Shown piece by piece: positions 1-11,696 of a stretch of 64,000 nt of DNA; position 1 is the first letter of the stretch, and every line of letters begins with the position of its first letter. The DNA comes from Paramecium pentaurelia (taxonomy: Eukaryota > Ciliophora > Oligohymenophorea > Peniculida > Parameciidae): contig CAJJDO010000145.1 in NCBI GenBank assembly GCA_905183005.1, positions 230,634-294,633 of the forward strand. The letters run 5' to 3'. Below the pieces are notes generated by a model. It saw only the letters and a list, made by a program, of their open reading frames with translations. It did not search any database and had not been told where the DNA came from. Position numbers and translations under genes: made by a program.

Positions 1-762
1 AAAAGTGGAAATAAAGCTATAATTTCAAACATGACACATCCGACTCCCCAGAGATCCATTTTAAGATCATAATAACCATCTGTCAATAAGCATTCTGGTG
101 CTCTATACCATCTAGTTGAGATATATCTATAATAAGATATAAAATTAATAGTAATACTCAGTATAAGGATGTTTGGAATAGATTCCTTTACATGATCCAA
201 AATCGGCAAGTTTGAGATGATCTGTGTTTAGTAGAATGTTTTCACTAATAATTTGAATATTGATTACGGTTTAATGTCTCTGTGAAAGATGCCATTTCTA
301 TGCATATGTTCAATAGATTTTAGCAGTTAGTACATATAAGATTTAACTTTTTAAGGATTCAAAGGTTATCTTCTACCTATTTAAAATGATGATAATAATA
401 CCTTTAATATGTTCATACAAATTCTGTTCCATCAACTCAAATACTAAAGCTAATCTTCCTGTAGGTTCATCACTAAATTAATTTTATATGATTTTCATAC
501 TAAAGCACTTCAATCAACTTAATAATGTGATCATGTGGACTTAGCTTTCTTAATGCTTGTATCTCTCTCAAATGATTTACCTACACATATTCAGTATGAC
601 TTACTTGTTCAATAGATGTGAATTTATTTTTCATACATTTTATTGCTACATAATTTCCAGTTTTGAATGATTATGATTTGATAACCTCTGAAAATGTTCC
701 TTCTCCTTTTTTACCAACAAGCTTGTATTCTATTGAAAATATTGCTAAAGATTACAATTCAT
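1..762 (-). CDS. MOK/RCK-family protein kinase, C-terminus cut by window start
   Basis: Serine/threonine kinase of the CMGC RCK group (MOK/MAK/ICK), a family linked to cilium length control. Seen in order: glycine loop GEGTFSEV right after the start, VAIK lysine, HRDIKPEN catalytic loop, ADFG, a TEY activation-loop motif and RWYRAPE. The TEY and the ECLL after APE favour MOK over CDKs. Six tiny introns restore the frame: 730-755, 581-604, 473-500, 377-401, 245-267 and 127-157. The ATG is at 762-760, before the first intron. The end of the C-lobe and any tail lie outside the window. Its start faces the next gene, 48 bp away. Confidence 0.85.
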
Positions 763-810
763 TTCTCCTTATTTTATTATATAATTAATATTCAAATCAT
801 TATAGATCAA
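763..810. promoter_or_regulatory. 48-bp divergent intergenic region
   Basis: Only 48 bp separate the start codons of the kinase (minus) and the next gene (plus), so any promoter elements must be shared or lie inside coding sequence. No specific motif is recognised. Confidence 0.4.
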
Positions 811-1302
811 ATGGGAAATAGCATCTGTCCAAAATAGCGTACTCTCTCAATTCATGAAGTCCGAGTCTTTATTAAACGTCCTCCTTGTACTATAAAACTA
901 GAGAAAGTCTCAAAAATTATATTAGTTGACGACGTTATAGAGAGAGAAGATTCTCCTTAAAATCCTCAAATCTAAAAGACTGAAATAGAGGAATCAAAAA
1001 TGTAATATACAGCACAATAATCAGAAGAAATGGATAATAATGTATAACGTCCTTGGCTTAAGAAAGCATAACCTTAATCTAATGATAGTGGGATGAAAAA
1101 TGATATATAGAATGTATCATTTGAACCCAATAGTTCTAGTTTTGATTTGCTGAAACCTAAATCTATACTTAAAATACATAAAAATGGTAATCATAGTTAA
1201 GAACACATATCAAATGATCAATAATCTATAGGGTCAATTAAATCAAATAAGAAAGTCAGTTTTGATAAGCAAGTTTAATTCAGCAATTTTAGAAAGCATT
1301 GA
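811..1302 (+). CDS. hypothetical protein, possible N-myristoylation
   Basis: An uninterrupted code-6 frame of 163 codons from ATG to TGA, using TAA and TAG often as glutamine. The protein begins MGNSIC, which fits an N-myristoylation signal with an adjacent palmitoylatable cysteine (inference). The rest is polar, Q/S/K/N-rich and probably disordered. Near the end is KKVSF, which resembles an RVxF protein phosphatase 1 docking motif, a weak match. I do not recognise a domain. It is divergent from the MOK-like kinase and needs no intron. Confidence 0.65.
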
Positions 1303-1952
1303 ATTAACTGATTCATTTTGATGAGATATTGATTAAATTTTATTTCTTTTTCCGCAACAATATATTTTATTATTAAATTAGCTACTATTTTTATCATATA
1401 TATAAATTCAATCCCTTTAATTAATTGTAAATCTATCATTCTATATTTTTTACACCTTATTTACAACAAATAAAGTATTTTGACATAAAACTCAATGAAA
1501 ATTAGTTAAATATATTTTAAAAAATCATAATATGCTCTAGATAATTGTGTTAGTGTAAATCTATTTCTAAATTATCAAATTAACCATATGTGAATTATAA
1601 TATTATAATAAACAATTATAACATTATGAATGTAATTTATATTGAAAATGATATTAGATTATAATTAGATTCTTAGTTTTAAGAATAAATCAATCTATTA
1701 TCAAATTGAAATTATTACCTAATAATTGATTTTTAAATAAATTTAGATATCAAAAAGAATGCAATAAGTTATTTTAAAGTTATTAATTCTGATATGCCAT
1801 CCTTTTATTAAACTTTCAAAGAAGTACTATAATAAAATAGAAGTAACTAAAATTGTGATATTCACTGTAGATTCTAAAATTAGAAAACTTATTTACATAA
1901 GAATATACAATTATATTACTAGAATGAAAATATATATATAATTTAATTTATT
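1303..1952. other. AT-rich intergenic stretch
   Basis: Very AT-rich with many TGA codons in all frames and no coding pattern that I can support. It separates the ends and starts of two plus-strand genes. Confidence 0.5.
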
Positions 1953-2843
1953 ATGATAAATTTAAAAAAAAATTCTGATTCAGATATTGAATCACTCATT
2001 GAATCTATGTTGAGATTAATGGAATATATGAATGCAAATCCAAGTTTTAAGAGGAAAATGTTTGAATCTTTTAATCATGAAGATTTGAATAAAATTTAGA
2101 AAAATTTGAATGATAAAAAGAATATCACTCTTAGAAAGATTTCTTGTTTATTTTTATGTTGTATATTGTAGAATGAAGAGAATTGTGAAAGCTTTTTAAA
2201 ATTATCTGATTTAATACCAGTTAATTCAAAAATTACCATAAATGGTATTCCAGAAAAGATTTCAAAATATGTTTCATATGATACAATATTAAAATTAAAA
2301 AATGCTTAGTTTTAAGAAAACTCATTATGTTGGTATTACACTTATCAAATGGCTAAAGAATAATAATCATCTTTGTAATTCTTTTCTTTGAATTATTCAG
2401 ATATTAGAAAATCAATTACAGAATTTGTTGATCCTCTAGATTCAATTATTGGAATAGTTTATGAAAAATAGAGAATCTCTAAAACAATAGCTCTGAATAA
2501 TGAGATTTCAACAAGAGATAAAAGAAATCAATTGTAAAAATTAAGTGTGTCCCCTATTCCTAAATAATAGTAAATTGGAAGTACAACTAATAATAATAAT
2601 AATAATAATGTTTCTTAAGAAAAATATTAAAAAAGGTATGTAATATCAAAAGCCTAATAATTTAATTAAACATATAAATTATAAGATCATTCAGCTGAAA
2701 GAAAGAGTGTAAATTATGATATTTTAAGGAATAAAATATTAGAATAATAAAACACAAGAAATACAATGATAAATTAAAAACCTAATAAAGAGATTTAATC
2801 TACAAGTATGGAATTGAAATTAAGATTACTAAAAAATTAATGA
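1953..2843 (+). CDS. hypothetical Asn/Gln-rich protein
   Basis: A single intronless code-6 frame of 296 codons ending at TGA. The N-terminal half (about residues 5-150) is mixed hydrophobic and charged and looks folded, probably helical. The C-terminal half is Q/N/K-rich and includes a run of asparagines encoded by an AAT repeat near 2590, likely length-variable. No known domain recognised. It converges on the next gene with about 50 bp between stop codons. Confidence 0.7.
2588..2609 (+). repeat. AAT trinucleotide microsatellite
   Basis: A run of consecutive AAT units inside the preceding CDS, encoding polyasparagine; likely polymorphic in length. Confidence 0.7.
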
Positions 2844-2894
2844 TATTTGATGGATTTATTTTTATATACTTACTTCCTATAATTTTTTTGAAAA

Positions 2895-3646
2895 TCATTA
2901 ATCACTCTATAATTCTCGAACTAAGTCTTTTAAGGGTTTCTATTTACCATCTTCATTAAGTTTATTTTACTAATCAGATGCATTACTTTATTTGTCCTCT
3001 TCTTAGAATTGGGACTGGTTCTTAAATGAATAATTACTTTAGGATTAAAATTGGTATTCATGACTTTTTTGGCAACTGAGGTTGGATCCTAATTTTCAAC
3101 AAGGGATGAACCAAATTTCTTGATATAGATGTTATAAGCAATTTGTATGTGAATCTGATTTCTTTAGAATTGGAGATGTTGCTTGTTTTTCTCATAAAAA
3201 ACAGGAGCATGTTTTGGTTAATTGAAATTGGGTAATAATTGACTAACAATTTATTGACTGAAACAAGAATTAAAGTATTGTTGAGCTTACAATAATCCAG
3301 GTTTAATATTGACATCTCTTTTTGATGTAGTTGGAAGTTCCTTTGTTGGCTACTTAGTTGTAATTGCATTTCTCTATTTAGTCTATTTTGGTTATTTTCT
3401 CATATGAGGTTTGGTAATTTTCCTAACTAATAAATAGATTGTGATTATTAGATACTTTTATTCAATTCAGAGATCAGATTATAAAAGTTTTTGACAACCT
3501 CTCTAAAATCATTGTCATCATAAATTTTTCGTCGATTCCTTATTGACTGAAAGTATATCTATAAGACATAGTACATATGCAGATTTATATAGTTAGTGAT
3601 TATTGTTGTTTGAACTGTCTTATTGTTGGTCACTTTCAAGTAACAT
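2895..3646 (-). CDS. hypothetical protein, four exons
   Basis: Reconstructed from four code-6 exons joined by introns 3547-3574, 3427-3455 and 3015-3037 (28, 29 and 23 nt, all GTA...AG). Coding length is then 672 nt, 223 aa, in one frame. The N-terminus is acidic and Asn-rich (MLLESDQQQ...NNNN). The centre is basic (RNRRK, KPHMRKQPKQ). The C-terminus is acidic and Q/D/K-rich. Ordinary ORF callers see only a frameshadow here. No domain recognised; the composition suggests a partly disordered protein. Confidence 0.6.
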
Positions 3647-3859
3647 TAATCTGAAATATGTATTAAATTAAAGGACTTTCACATTTAAAATATGTTTTAA
3701 CAAAAATTACAGAAACAAATAAGACTCAAATATCTCAAAAATACAATTATTTTACTGCTTTCTCAATAGTCTCATAATAGATAAGTTTGTCTTATTTAAA
3801 GTGGGATAACATGATGGGTGAGACCCATTAGTAGGTAGAATGATGTATTAACAGAATTA

Positions 3860-4216
3860 TCAATACAACTTAATCAATTTATTGTCTTTTTCATTATTAT
3901 AAAATGAAACAATCAGATTTCCATTCTCTAATTGAAATCTAACTTATATGTGTTCAAATCCATTTTTACTCAAAGCTATATAATAAAAATTTTCAATAAT
4001 TATTACATTCATCTAAACTTTATTCTAAAATCTACAACTTGAATGATCAAATGATTATCATCAATAGATAAACAATAATCCTTTAAGATTATTGATAACT
4101 TAGATTGTTATTCTTATTTAAAATATCAACAATTAACTCTTTTAATATTTTCTCATTTATTGTGTACTTTTTGTGTATCTTTATAAATCTATTGGTTTAT
4201 CATACTTAAAGATCAT
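3860..4216 (-). CDS. possible small hypothetical gene or remnant
   Basis: Coding-like pieces read on the minus strand: an N-terminal part beginning MIFKYDKPIDL and a C-terminal part containing SKNGFEHIQVRF and ending NKLIKLY then TGA at 3862-3860. A 23-nt intron (GTAGATTTTAG...TTTAG type) joins the last two pieces. I could not join the first piece to the rest in one frame near 4100-4125, so either an unusual splice or a frameshift is present. It may be a decaying gene. No function recognised. Confidence 0.3.
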
Positions 4217-4502
4217 AGATTAAGCCTATTTATGAGTAAAATTTATTAGATATTTTGATTTTATAAATATATATTACATATTCATTTAATAGTGATATTT
4301 ACAAAAATATTTAAGTAAATGATTAAATAGTAGATCTAATAAGTGGATAGTTTATTTTAACAATCTAAATTCCACTTGTTTTATTTTTTATATTCATATT
4401 ATGATTAATTTCTCTTTATATTTGAAGATTCATGATTAGGAAGTAAGATTTTTTAAAAAAACATGAATAAAATTCTTAAATGATAGAGAATAGAGCTATA
4501 TA

Positions 4503-5107
4503 TCAATTTTCTTAAGTAATCACGGTTGGAATTGGTCGTAAATTGTTTTTTTCTTTTCTCTTACTTTTTTAAAGAGGATTAAACTTTTAATGATGTGATC
4601 TACATTAAGTGGCTGTTCTTGTAAAAATAGATTGACTCATTAATTTAAAGATTTTCTTTGATTTCTTATCATATTTAGACTTCAAAATATCTTAGTGATC
4701 ATTGACAAATTAAAGATACATTTGATGTTCTTGTTGACTCCAATGACCTATTAAATAATAAAAATTTGTTGATACCATTTACTCTTTATGATGTATCCAC
4801 ATCATTTCTATGTGTATATCCTTTGTTAATTACACCTTTGCTTGTTCTTACAAGTGGTTAATTTTAATTTGAAGTGATGTAATAATGCTATTGTATTTTT
4901 TTATCATTATTTGAATCCTCCAAAATTTTAGTATTTTCTTCTCTACATTCTACTTTTGGAACACATTACACCTAAGAATTCACTAATAGACTATTGATAA
5001 ATTGTACTGTATTAAAATATTTATTGATTATAAAGGTTATTGATTAGAAAGAATGTTTACAAAAAGGGATCTGCACTGATTATATTCGTTTATTCTTGTT
5101 AATTCAT
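4503..5107 (-). CDS. Myb/SANT domain protein with SHxQKF-type helix
   Basis: Spliced code-6 gene of 184 aa (introns of 22 and 28 nt; the total is divisible by three). The N-terminal region is Q/N-rich. From about residue 100 there is a SANT/Myb-like fold: GHWSQQEHQMYLQFV as helix 1, KIFKLMSQ as helix 2, and TATQCRSHHQKF as the recognition helix. The latter resembles the SHAQKYF class of single-Myb proteins. A basic patch KSKRKEK follows directly, probably a nuclear signal or DNA contact. Likely a sequence-specific DNA-binding protein. It is one of three Myb-type genes in this window. Confidence 0.7.
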
Positions 5108-5251
5108 AATGGACTCTATAAAATAATTTATTTAATAAGATAATTTAATCATAAATAGATTTTAAGTCATCCAAAATATATTAGGTAATACTAATTTTTA
5201 TTATAATATCTTTTATTATGTCTGATATCTACTCCATATTTCATTTTTATA

Positions 5252-5699
5252 TCATAATTATAATAATATATATACTGATATAAATCTACACATCCTTAAG
5301 CTATCAATTTTATAAATATTCTTGGTCATTCTCTAAAGTTCATCTCCAAAATTCAATAATTTATCATATATGAAATTAATATTATCATAAATCTGAAAAA
5401 AGACAAATAATGCGTATTAATATGATCTAATAAAAATTAATTTATTCTAAAATTTTTAGATGCCAAAATATCTATTCTCTGATTTCAAGTCAATCCTCTA
5501 TAGGTCTCTTTGGTTTCTACTATTTATCCAAATTATTTACAGACCATAGTAAACATGATATCAAAATAATATTTCATTCTATAAATTTAAATCTAATATA
5601 AAACTCAATAGATGTATTAATTCTTTTGATAAGTATAGTTTCCTTTAAATAATTGAATTTTATCTTGCTGATTTGAAATAATTATTAAGATAGAAGCAT
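5252..5699 (-). CDS. hypothetical small protein, three exons
   Basis: Three code-6 exons joined by a 26-nt intron (starting GTTTTATATTAG) and a 23-nt intron (GTAGAAACC...TATAG) give 132 aa in one frame ending at TGA 5254-5252. The protein is rich in hydrophobic and aromatic residues: MKYYFDIMFTMV, then SYQYALFVFFQIYDNINF, then DKLLNFGDEL. The middle faintly recalls PEX11-type amphipathic membrane segments, too weak to assign. The two splice choices are inferred only from frame restoration. Confidence 0.4.
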
Positions 5700-6114
5700 T
5701 TGATATTATTAAATGTTTAGATCATTTTAGTTATTAAATTATATATATTATGATTAATTTAGATCAATTTAACTTGATTCCTTCATATACAAATTAGTTA
5801 GAATTTGTTGTTAATTAATAGTAAATTTAAATGGAATTATATTTATTTTAATAATAGTCTTTTATTACATTATATAATAATATAATATTATTTTTAATTA
5901 ATTTGAATACTTTTTATATAATACTCTAAAAGATTAAGATATGTTCAAAAAGATAATTATGTACAATGAGAATAGACAATTTATATTACAATAATATATT
6001 TAATCTCTATGTAAAGACATTAAATTGATTTATTAGATAAAATCATAAATAATATTCAATTATTCAAATAAAAATCTAATAAATTGATTAATGAGATAGA
6101 TTATTAATTAATGA
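5700..6114. other. AT-rich intergenic stretch
   Basis: About 85 percent A+T by eye, with many TGA triplets in every frame; nothing recognisable. Confidence 0.5.
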
Positions 6115-6938
6115 TCAATATCTTAGAAGTTCTGATTTAATGAATTCATTCCATTCTTTTTACTTTGAAACATTTTAACTATGATTTGTTTCTTCATCAT
6201 ACTACTTTTCCATTTAAAGATAATATTAAAATGTATCTTAAAATAATTTAGTACATTCCATTCTGTAATTTTTAGTATATTTGAATTTATCAGCTCTACT
6301 ATTATATATTATTTATACTTTTATTTGAATTCTAAGGCACAAAGACATCCAATCAAATAATGACCAGTTTCATGCTCTAATAATCTATCCCATTTATTTT
6401 TTACCCAAGACTTATTGTTGAGACAACACCAACTTTAAATGATTAATCGGTATTTTATATTTTAAGATTTTTTCATTTTCCTCATATTAATGTCAAACGT
6501 GTATCCAACTGTCCAAAAACAATGTGCTTTCCAAGGTGATAATATATTTGGAGGTGCTGAAAAGTAAGTCCAATCAATTTTCAAAATCTTTACACCATTA
6601 ATAGTGATAGGAAGAATTGAATTAAAATCATCATAAGTAAAGTAATTCAAGGGGTCTTAGAATGTATTTTTGGAAACAGGAGACACTATCAATCAAATTA
6701 GCAATATACTATCAACATAATCATCCTCTAATTTCGAACAACTTTATGGAGGACTAGATGTATTCGAATGACTACAACAAGTTGAATTATTTGAGATGCT
6801 TGGTAAATGATGGATTCTATTACTTAAAATAAATTATTACTTTATTTATGATGAGGCTCTTTTAGGAAGACTGAAATTTAATGATTTATTAGTTACCGAA
6901 TTTTTTCTATTCTCTCTCTATCTAACTGAGCTCATCAT
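6115..6938 (-). CDS. DUF922-like HExxH metalloprotease
   Basis: 258 aa after removal of introns 6686-6709 and 6296-6318. Residues 1-80 are low-complexity Ser/Asn/Cys. Residues 85-140 form a beta-rich segment (YDDFNSILPITING...WTVGYTFDI). Then WVKNKWDRLLEHETGH: HETGH at about 181-185 is an HExxH zinc-protease motif. The C-terminus has MEKQYDEETNHSQN with a possible third histidine ligand, and EWNEFIKSELL. This order (W..LL.HE.GH, then YD.ETNH) is that of bacterial DUF922 predicted zinc proteases. No signal peptide is visible. Function otherwise unknown. Confidence 0.6.
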
Positions 6939-6972
6939 TATTAAAAAACCACTAAAAAATTTTTTTAATAAT
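6937..6972. repeat. 12-nt perfect inverted repeat at a divergent gene start
   Basis: Arms ATTATTAAAAAA (6937-6948) and TTTTTTAATAAT (6961-6972) flank a 12-nt spacer and overlap the start of the metalloprotease gene. It could form a hairpin, but AT-rich composition makes chance palindromes common. Confidence 0.4.
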
Positions 6973-7124
6973 TTTCTTTTAAAATTCAATTAAATTTCTT
7001 TATCAAAAAAAAATTAATACATAACAAATTATTACAAATATGATTGATTCCTTAAATATTTTGTATTATTCTTTTGAACAACTCAAATTAATAAAGAATT
7101 AATATTAAACATAATTTTATAATT

Positions 7125-8850
7125 ATGATAATTAACTAAGATTCTTAGAAGGTTTCCAATATTAATAAGAAAATAAAAAAGAAATAATTAGTTAAACAAA
7201 CTTAAAAGATTGAAGAACCACAATAAGAAAATGAATAATAATTACAATAATCTGAGTAGGAAGAAAAAATCAAAATATCAAATCTAGATTAATTTGAAGA
7301 ATAATCTTAATAAACTAAAAATATGAATACAGCTATTTTGTCAGATAAAAGTTTTAATGATTTCACTCTTTGTGAACCTACTAAAAAAGCATTAGAAAAA
7401 ATGAATTTCACAAAAATGACACATATATAAGCAAGAACCATTCCACATTTATTAAAAGGTAGAGATGTTTTAGGAGCTGCAAAAACTGGTTCAGGTAAAA
7501 CTTTAGCTTTTTTGGTTCCAGCATTAGAATTAATCTATAAAAATTAATTTTAATAAAAAAATGGAACTGGTATCATAGTTCTCACTCCTACTAGAGAATT
7601 AGCTTAGTAAATATTTGATGTTGCTAAAGATCTTCTATTCTATCATTAAAAAACTCTAGGATTACTTATTGGAGGTGCTAATAGAAAGGAAGAAGCTATT
7701 AGATTATAAAAAGGAGTTAATATATTAATAGCTACTCCTGGTAGATTATTAGATCATTTATAGAATACTAAAGGATTTATTTATCATAATTTATAATGTT
7801 TAATTATAGATGAAGCAGATCAATTATTAAAAATTGGTTATGAAGAGGAAATGAATGAAATTCTTAAATTATTACCAAGTGAAAGATAAACTGTATTGTT
7901 TTCAGCTACTTAAACCAAAAAAGTTGATGATTTAGCTAGATTATCACTTAATTAACCTATATATATTGGTGTTGATGATATTGCTTAGGAAGCTACAGTT
8001 AATGGATTAGAATAAGGTTATGTTATTGTAGAGTCAGATAAGAAATTTTTACTTTTATTTACATTCTTGTAACTCAATTCAGATAAAAAGATAATGGTTT
8101 TTATGTCTTCTTGCAATTCAGTCAAATTTCATGCAGAATTACTTAATTTTGTTGATATGCCTGTTCTTGATATTCATGGAAAATAAAAGTAAAGTAAACG
8201 AACTAATACTTATTATGAATTCTGTAATGCTAAAAAAGGAGTTCTAATATGTACTGATGTTGCTGCTAGAGGTTTGGATATACCAGAAGTTCATTGGATT
8301 ATATAATATGATCCTCCTGATGATACAAAGGAATATATTCATAGAGTTGGAAGAACATGTAGAGGACTCAATTCTTCAGGTAAAGCGTTGATATTCTTAT
8401 TACCTGAAGAAAAAGGATATTTGGCTCATTTAAAATTGGCTAAAGTTGTTATGAATGAATTTGAGTTTCCTGAAGAGAAATTAGCAAATATTTAAGATTA
8501 ATTTGAAAAGTTAATAGAGAAGAATTATTTTTTAAATAAAAGTGCTTTTGAAGCTTATCGTTCATATTTACATGTATGATTGTTTCTTATATTTTTAGTC
8601 ATATTAATCACATAGTCTGAAAGATGTTTATGATGTCAATAATTTAGATCTTGCTAAAGTTTCAAAGTCATTTGGATTTAAATGTCCTCCTAGAGTTTCT
8701 TTAAGTAATTAAATGTTATATATATATATAGATATTAAGATTGCTAGTTCAACAAAAAGAAAATAAAAGGTTCAATCTTTTATGAATAATAAGAAACCTG
8801 GATAATGGAATAAAAAATAGTAAACAGATGGAAGATAATTTATGAGATGA
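7125..8850 (+). CDS. HAS1: DEAD-box RNA helicase HAS1/DDX18
   Basis: 557 aa, two introns (8574-8598, 8705-8731). RNA-dependent ATPase of the nucleolus needed for 60S ribosomal subunit biogenesis. Seen in order: lysine/glutamine-rich N-tail, Q-motif region, AAKTGSGKT (Walker A), PTRELAQQ, TPGRLLDHL, DEAD, SAT, ICTDVAARGLD and IHRVGRTCRG. The C-terminal stretch (NEFEFPEEKLANIQ, KNYFLNKSAFEAYRSYL, then KVSKSFGFKCPPRVSLNI) is diagnostic of Has1/DDX18 rather than other DEAD proteins. The tail is basic. The start was chosen as the first in-frame ATG before the K/Q-rich extension. The second intron carries a TA repeat. Confidence 0.93.
8715..8731 (+). repeat. TA dinucleotide run inside HAS1 intron 2
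   Basis: A run of alternating TA ending in the splice acceptor ATAG; intron length may vary between alleles. Confidence 0.5.
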
Positions 8851-9012
8851 ATGATTTAATATTTTGTGTATATAATTATTTATATATTAATTATGATAAT
8901 AAAACATTTAAACAAATTTATAGCATATTTTGAGTTTAAATCTTTAGTCCTTTTTTATAATGAATATGATATATAATAAAATTGGTTTTCATTTTATTGA
9001 TTAACTTTAAAT

Positions 9013-10589
9013 TCAACTAATTGTACTTTAATCTTACTATTATTCTATTGAACTATTATTTTGAATTGATTTTTCTGTATTTTCATTTTATTATTAAGTT
9101 GAAAAATATTAGAATGAACTACAATTCTTATTTCTTAACAATGCATTTTATTGATTAATTTATAATTGCAATCCAGGAATATTAAATTAAGATCTAAATT
9201 TATTATTATTATTATTAATTACTTTTTATCTTCTATTCCTAATTAATTTTAAGCCATAATAGGTATCATACCTGGTACATATCTAACAAAATTTGAAGAA
9301 TCATTTATATTGAGTATACTAGAACCATGATTTAATAATTCTGGTTATTAATTATTCATTTCACTTCCAAAATTCAATACTATTTCATGTTCTACTTTAA
9401 CAATTTGATTATTTAGATAGTTTTATAATTATTATTTAGTACTCATTATAATAGATTATGTATGTTGATTGTAAAATGCTGGTTGAAGATTTATTAGGTC
9501 GCTTTAATTAAGAGTTTCAAATATCCCTATTGTAAATGGTGTTGATTAAATATTATGTTATTATTTGGTATGATCCTAATATTTTGGTAAATATTGATGA
9601 GCTTTCTATTTCTTAAGAATTGATAAAGGAATAGCTTAATTCTCAGATTTATATCTACTTTTTAAGATATTTAAGAGAGTTGTAATAGAATTGCAATGAT
9701 TTTTTTTCAGTAAACAATTAAATCTATTTTTAACTGCATTTTCACTTCTTTTAGTCTTTAAATTTTTTGAAATAAATGCCCATTTTCTTTAATGCTTTTT
9801 TACAATTTCTAATAATTCTATATCTTCTTCAAGATTCCAAGGATGTCTATTAATATCTGGATTTAAATGATTATTCCATCTTTCTCTACATTACTTTCCT
9901 GTTCTTGGAGATTCTTTAAATTATAAATTAAGTAAATTGGCTAAACTACACCATTTATTTTATTTACCCTCTTCTTTGCTTTTTCTAAAAATACATAATC
10001 AAATTTACTTAATTAAATCTAGTAATAATAGATCTTACTCCTCTGTCCAAGGTATTTATTATAATGATAATTTTAATAAATCGGTCCATTTATTTTTACA
10101 TTATTCAACTGTACGTCTACTAATCAATTATACTACTTCTTCCCATATTTTATTAGGCTTAAATTAGATAAAAATTTACAATTTTTCTAATATTAATTCC
10201 ATCCCTTGAACATATTTTTAATACAACCCAAATAAGAATCTATTTATCATCATCAGTCCAATTCTTTCGTAATTTTGGTGTCCATTATTCATGTAAATCT
10301 CTTTGTAATTTATGCACTTCCTGGTCAGTTAATAATTCAGAGATATGAAATTATTCTTATAGAAACCTGAATACAAAAATTGATTACTATAAAGATGGAA
10401 TAATTATATCCTTAACATTTTCATAGAAATTCTAGAACCTCTAGAAAAATTCCCTATTACTGTCAAATAACTACTGGTCATTTTTTGTCATTGCTACTAT
10501 CAATTATTTATCGCTCTAATACTTGCTTCATTTTTTTAGGCCAGTTTTTCTAAAAGTTGTTTTTTCTTTCTCCAATTTCTTGTTTACAT
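9013..10589 (-). CDS. Multi-repeat Myb DNA-binding protein
   Basis: 484 aa from six exons; introns of 26, 21, 22, 24 and 29 nt bring the coding length to a multiple of three. N-terminal Q/K-rich helical part, then Myb repeats from about residue 100: NWTDDDKQILIWVV...RRTVEQCKNKW, then PWTEEQDLLLLDLI...GKQCRERWNNHLNP, then PWNLEEDIELLEIV...RSENAVKNRFNCLL. The last two are typical R2R3-like repeats with spaced tryptophans, so this is a nuclear transcription-type factor. The C-terminal third is Q/N/S-rich and ends at TGA 9015-9013. Confidence 0.85.
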
Positions 10590-10909
10590 AATTAAATTTA
10601 CAAAGTGGAAGATTATTTAATATTTATATTAAACATAAGAACTTGCAAAAATAATTAATTTTAAAGTCTCATAAATATGAAAATATATTAACAGACCATA
10701 GAAGTAATATATGGTAAGAAAGGAATTCTAAATTCTTGTCATTTTCTAATCATCACCATTTTTATATAATTATTTTACATTCAAATATTTATGTATACTA
10801 TAAACTTTTGTTTAATGAATCTAATTTATTCAAAAGACATAAGAATGCTTTACATAATATAATATCAAATCATATAAATATTGAACATACATTAATAGTT
10901 TAATTTGAT
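10590..10909. other. AT-rich intergenic stretch
   Basis: Lies between the Myb gene start and the NTM1 gene end; no coding or RNA signal seen. Confidence 0.5.
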
Positions 10910-11646
10910 TCATTATAATACATATTGATTAACCAAGTATAAATCCTTTGGAAAATTTGGCTGCAAACCACTGAATTTCAATTCTAAACCAGCTTTCTAA
11001 AATATTTATTTAAACATTTAATCTGATCTTATTACACTATGATCTTCTGTATCATAACTAAATCCCTATTTTGTAATATTTTCCTTCAAAATTATGTATC
11101 CATTCTCATTCAAATTTAACTTACATTTTTTTAAAAACATTATTAAATCATCATCTGTTAAATGACTAGCCACCCATTAAATCCAAATACAATCATATTT
11201 ATATTGAAATTCAAAACTTTATAAACCAGCACAATAATATTCACTTATCTTATCACCAATTTCCTCCTTTGCCTTCTCAACATAAATAGGATTCTATTCA
11301 ACTAAATCTACTTTTTTAAACCATTTTATTAATAACTCCTTTGAAACTCCTATTATTATTTATACATCTCCTTACTTCCTATACCTGCTCCACAATCAAG
11401 GACTCTTAAATCTTAAAGAGGATTCTTGTAGAGCATTGTCAATAATTTATTTGATTCCTCTATATCAATCTTATTTAAGAAATCCAATCCTCCTAATACA
11501 CCTTTCAATGTTGGTTCTATTTTTCTCCAATATTAATCCCCCAAAGAATACCATTTCTCTTTTGAATCCTTTAATTAGCTATCCCATAAAGCTTAGATAT
11601 TTTTAAAGAATTTTCCTTTGTCATCATTTCCACTTTCACTATTCAT
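10910..11646 (-). CDS. NTM1: Protein N-terminal (alpha-N) methyltransferase
   Basis: 236 aa with one 26-nt intron. SAM-dependent enzyme of the NTM1/METTL11 family, which methylates the free alpha-amino group of proteins starting X-Pro-Lys. Visible family signatures: KEKWYSLGDQYW and PTLKGVLGGLDFLN near the N-terminus, LDCGAGIG (SAM motif I), KKVDLVEQNPIYVEKAK, WIQWVASHLTDDDLIMFLKK, then ILKENITK and DTEDHSVIRSD, which is almost a family fingerprint. Length matches human NTMT1 (223 aa). It starts MNSESGNDD. In ribosomal protein and RCC1-type substrates this modification is known; targets here are unknown. Confidence 0.92.
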
Positions 11647-11696
11647 TTAATTTAATTTTGTGATAAATATTATCAATAATAAAAAACATAATAATT

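Noticed and set aside
3058..3369. 103-aa minus-strand ORF under the standard reading
   Set aside because: Out of frame with the spliced four-exon gene at 2895-3646, whose frame is protein-like across the same DNA.
5252..5699. PEX11 peroxin assignment
   Set aside because: Only a faint resemblance of hydrophobic pattern; no conserved motif and uncertain splicing.
9937..10167. 76-aa plus-strand ORF
   Set aside because: Antisense to the Myb repeats of the gene at 9013-10589.
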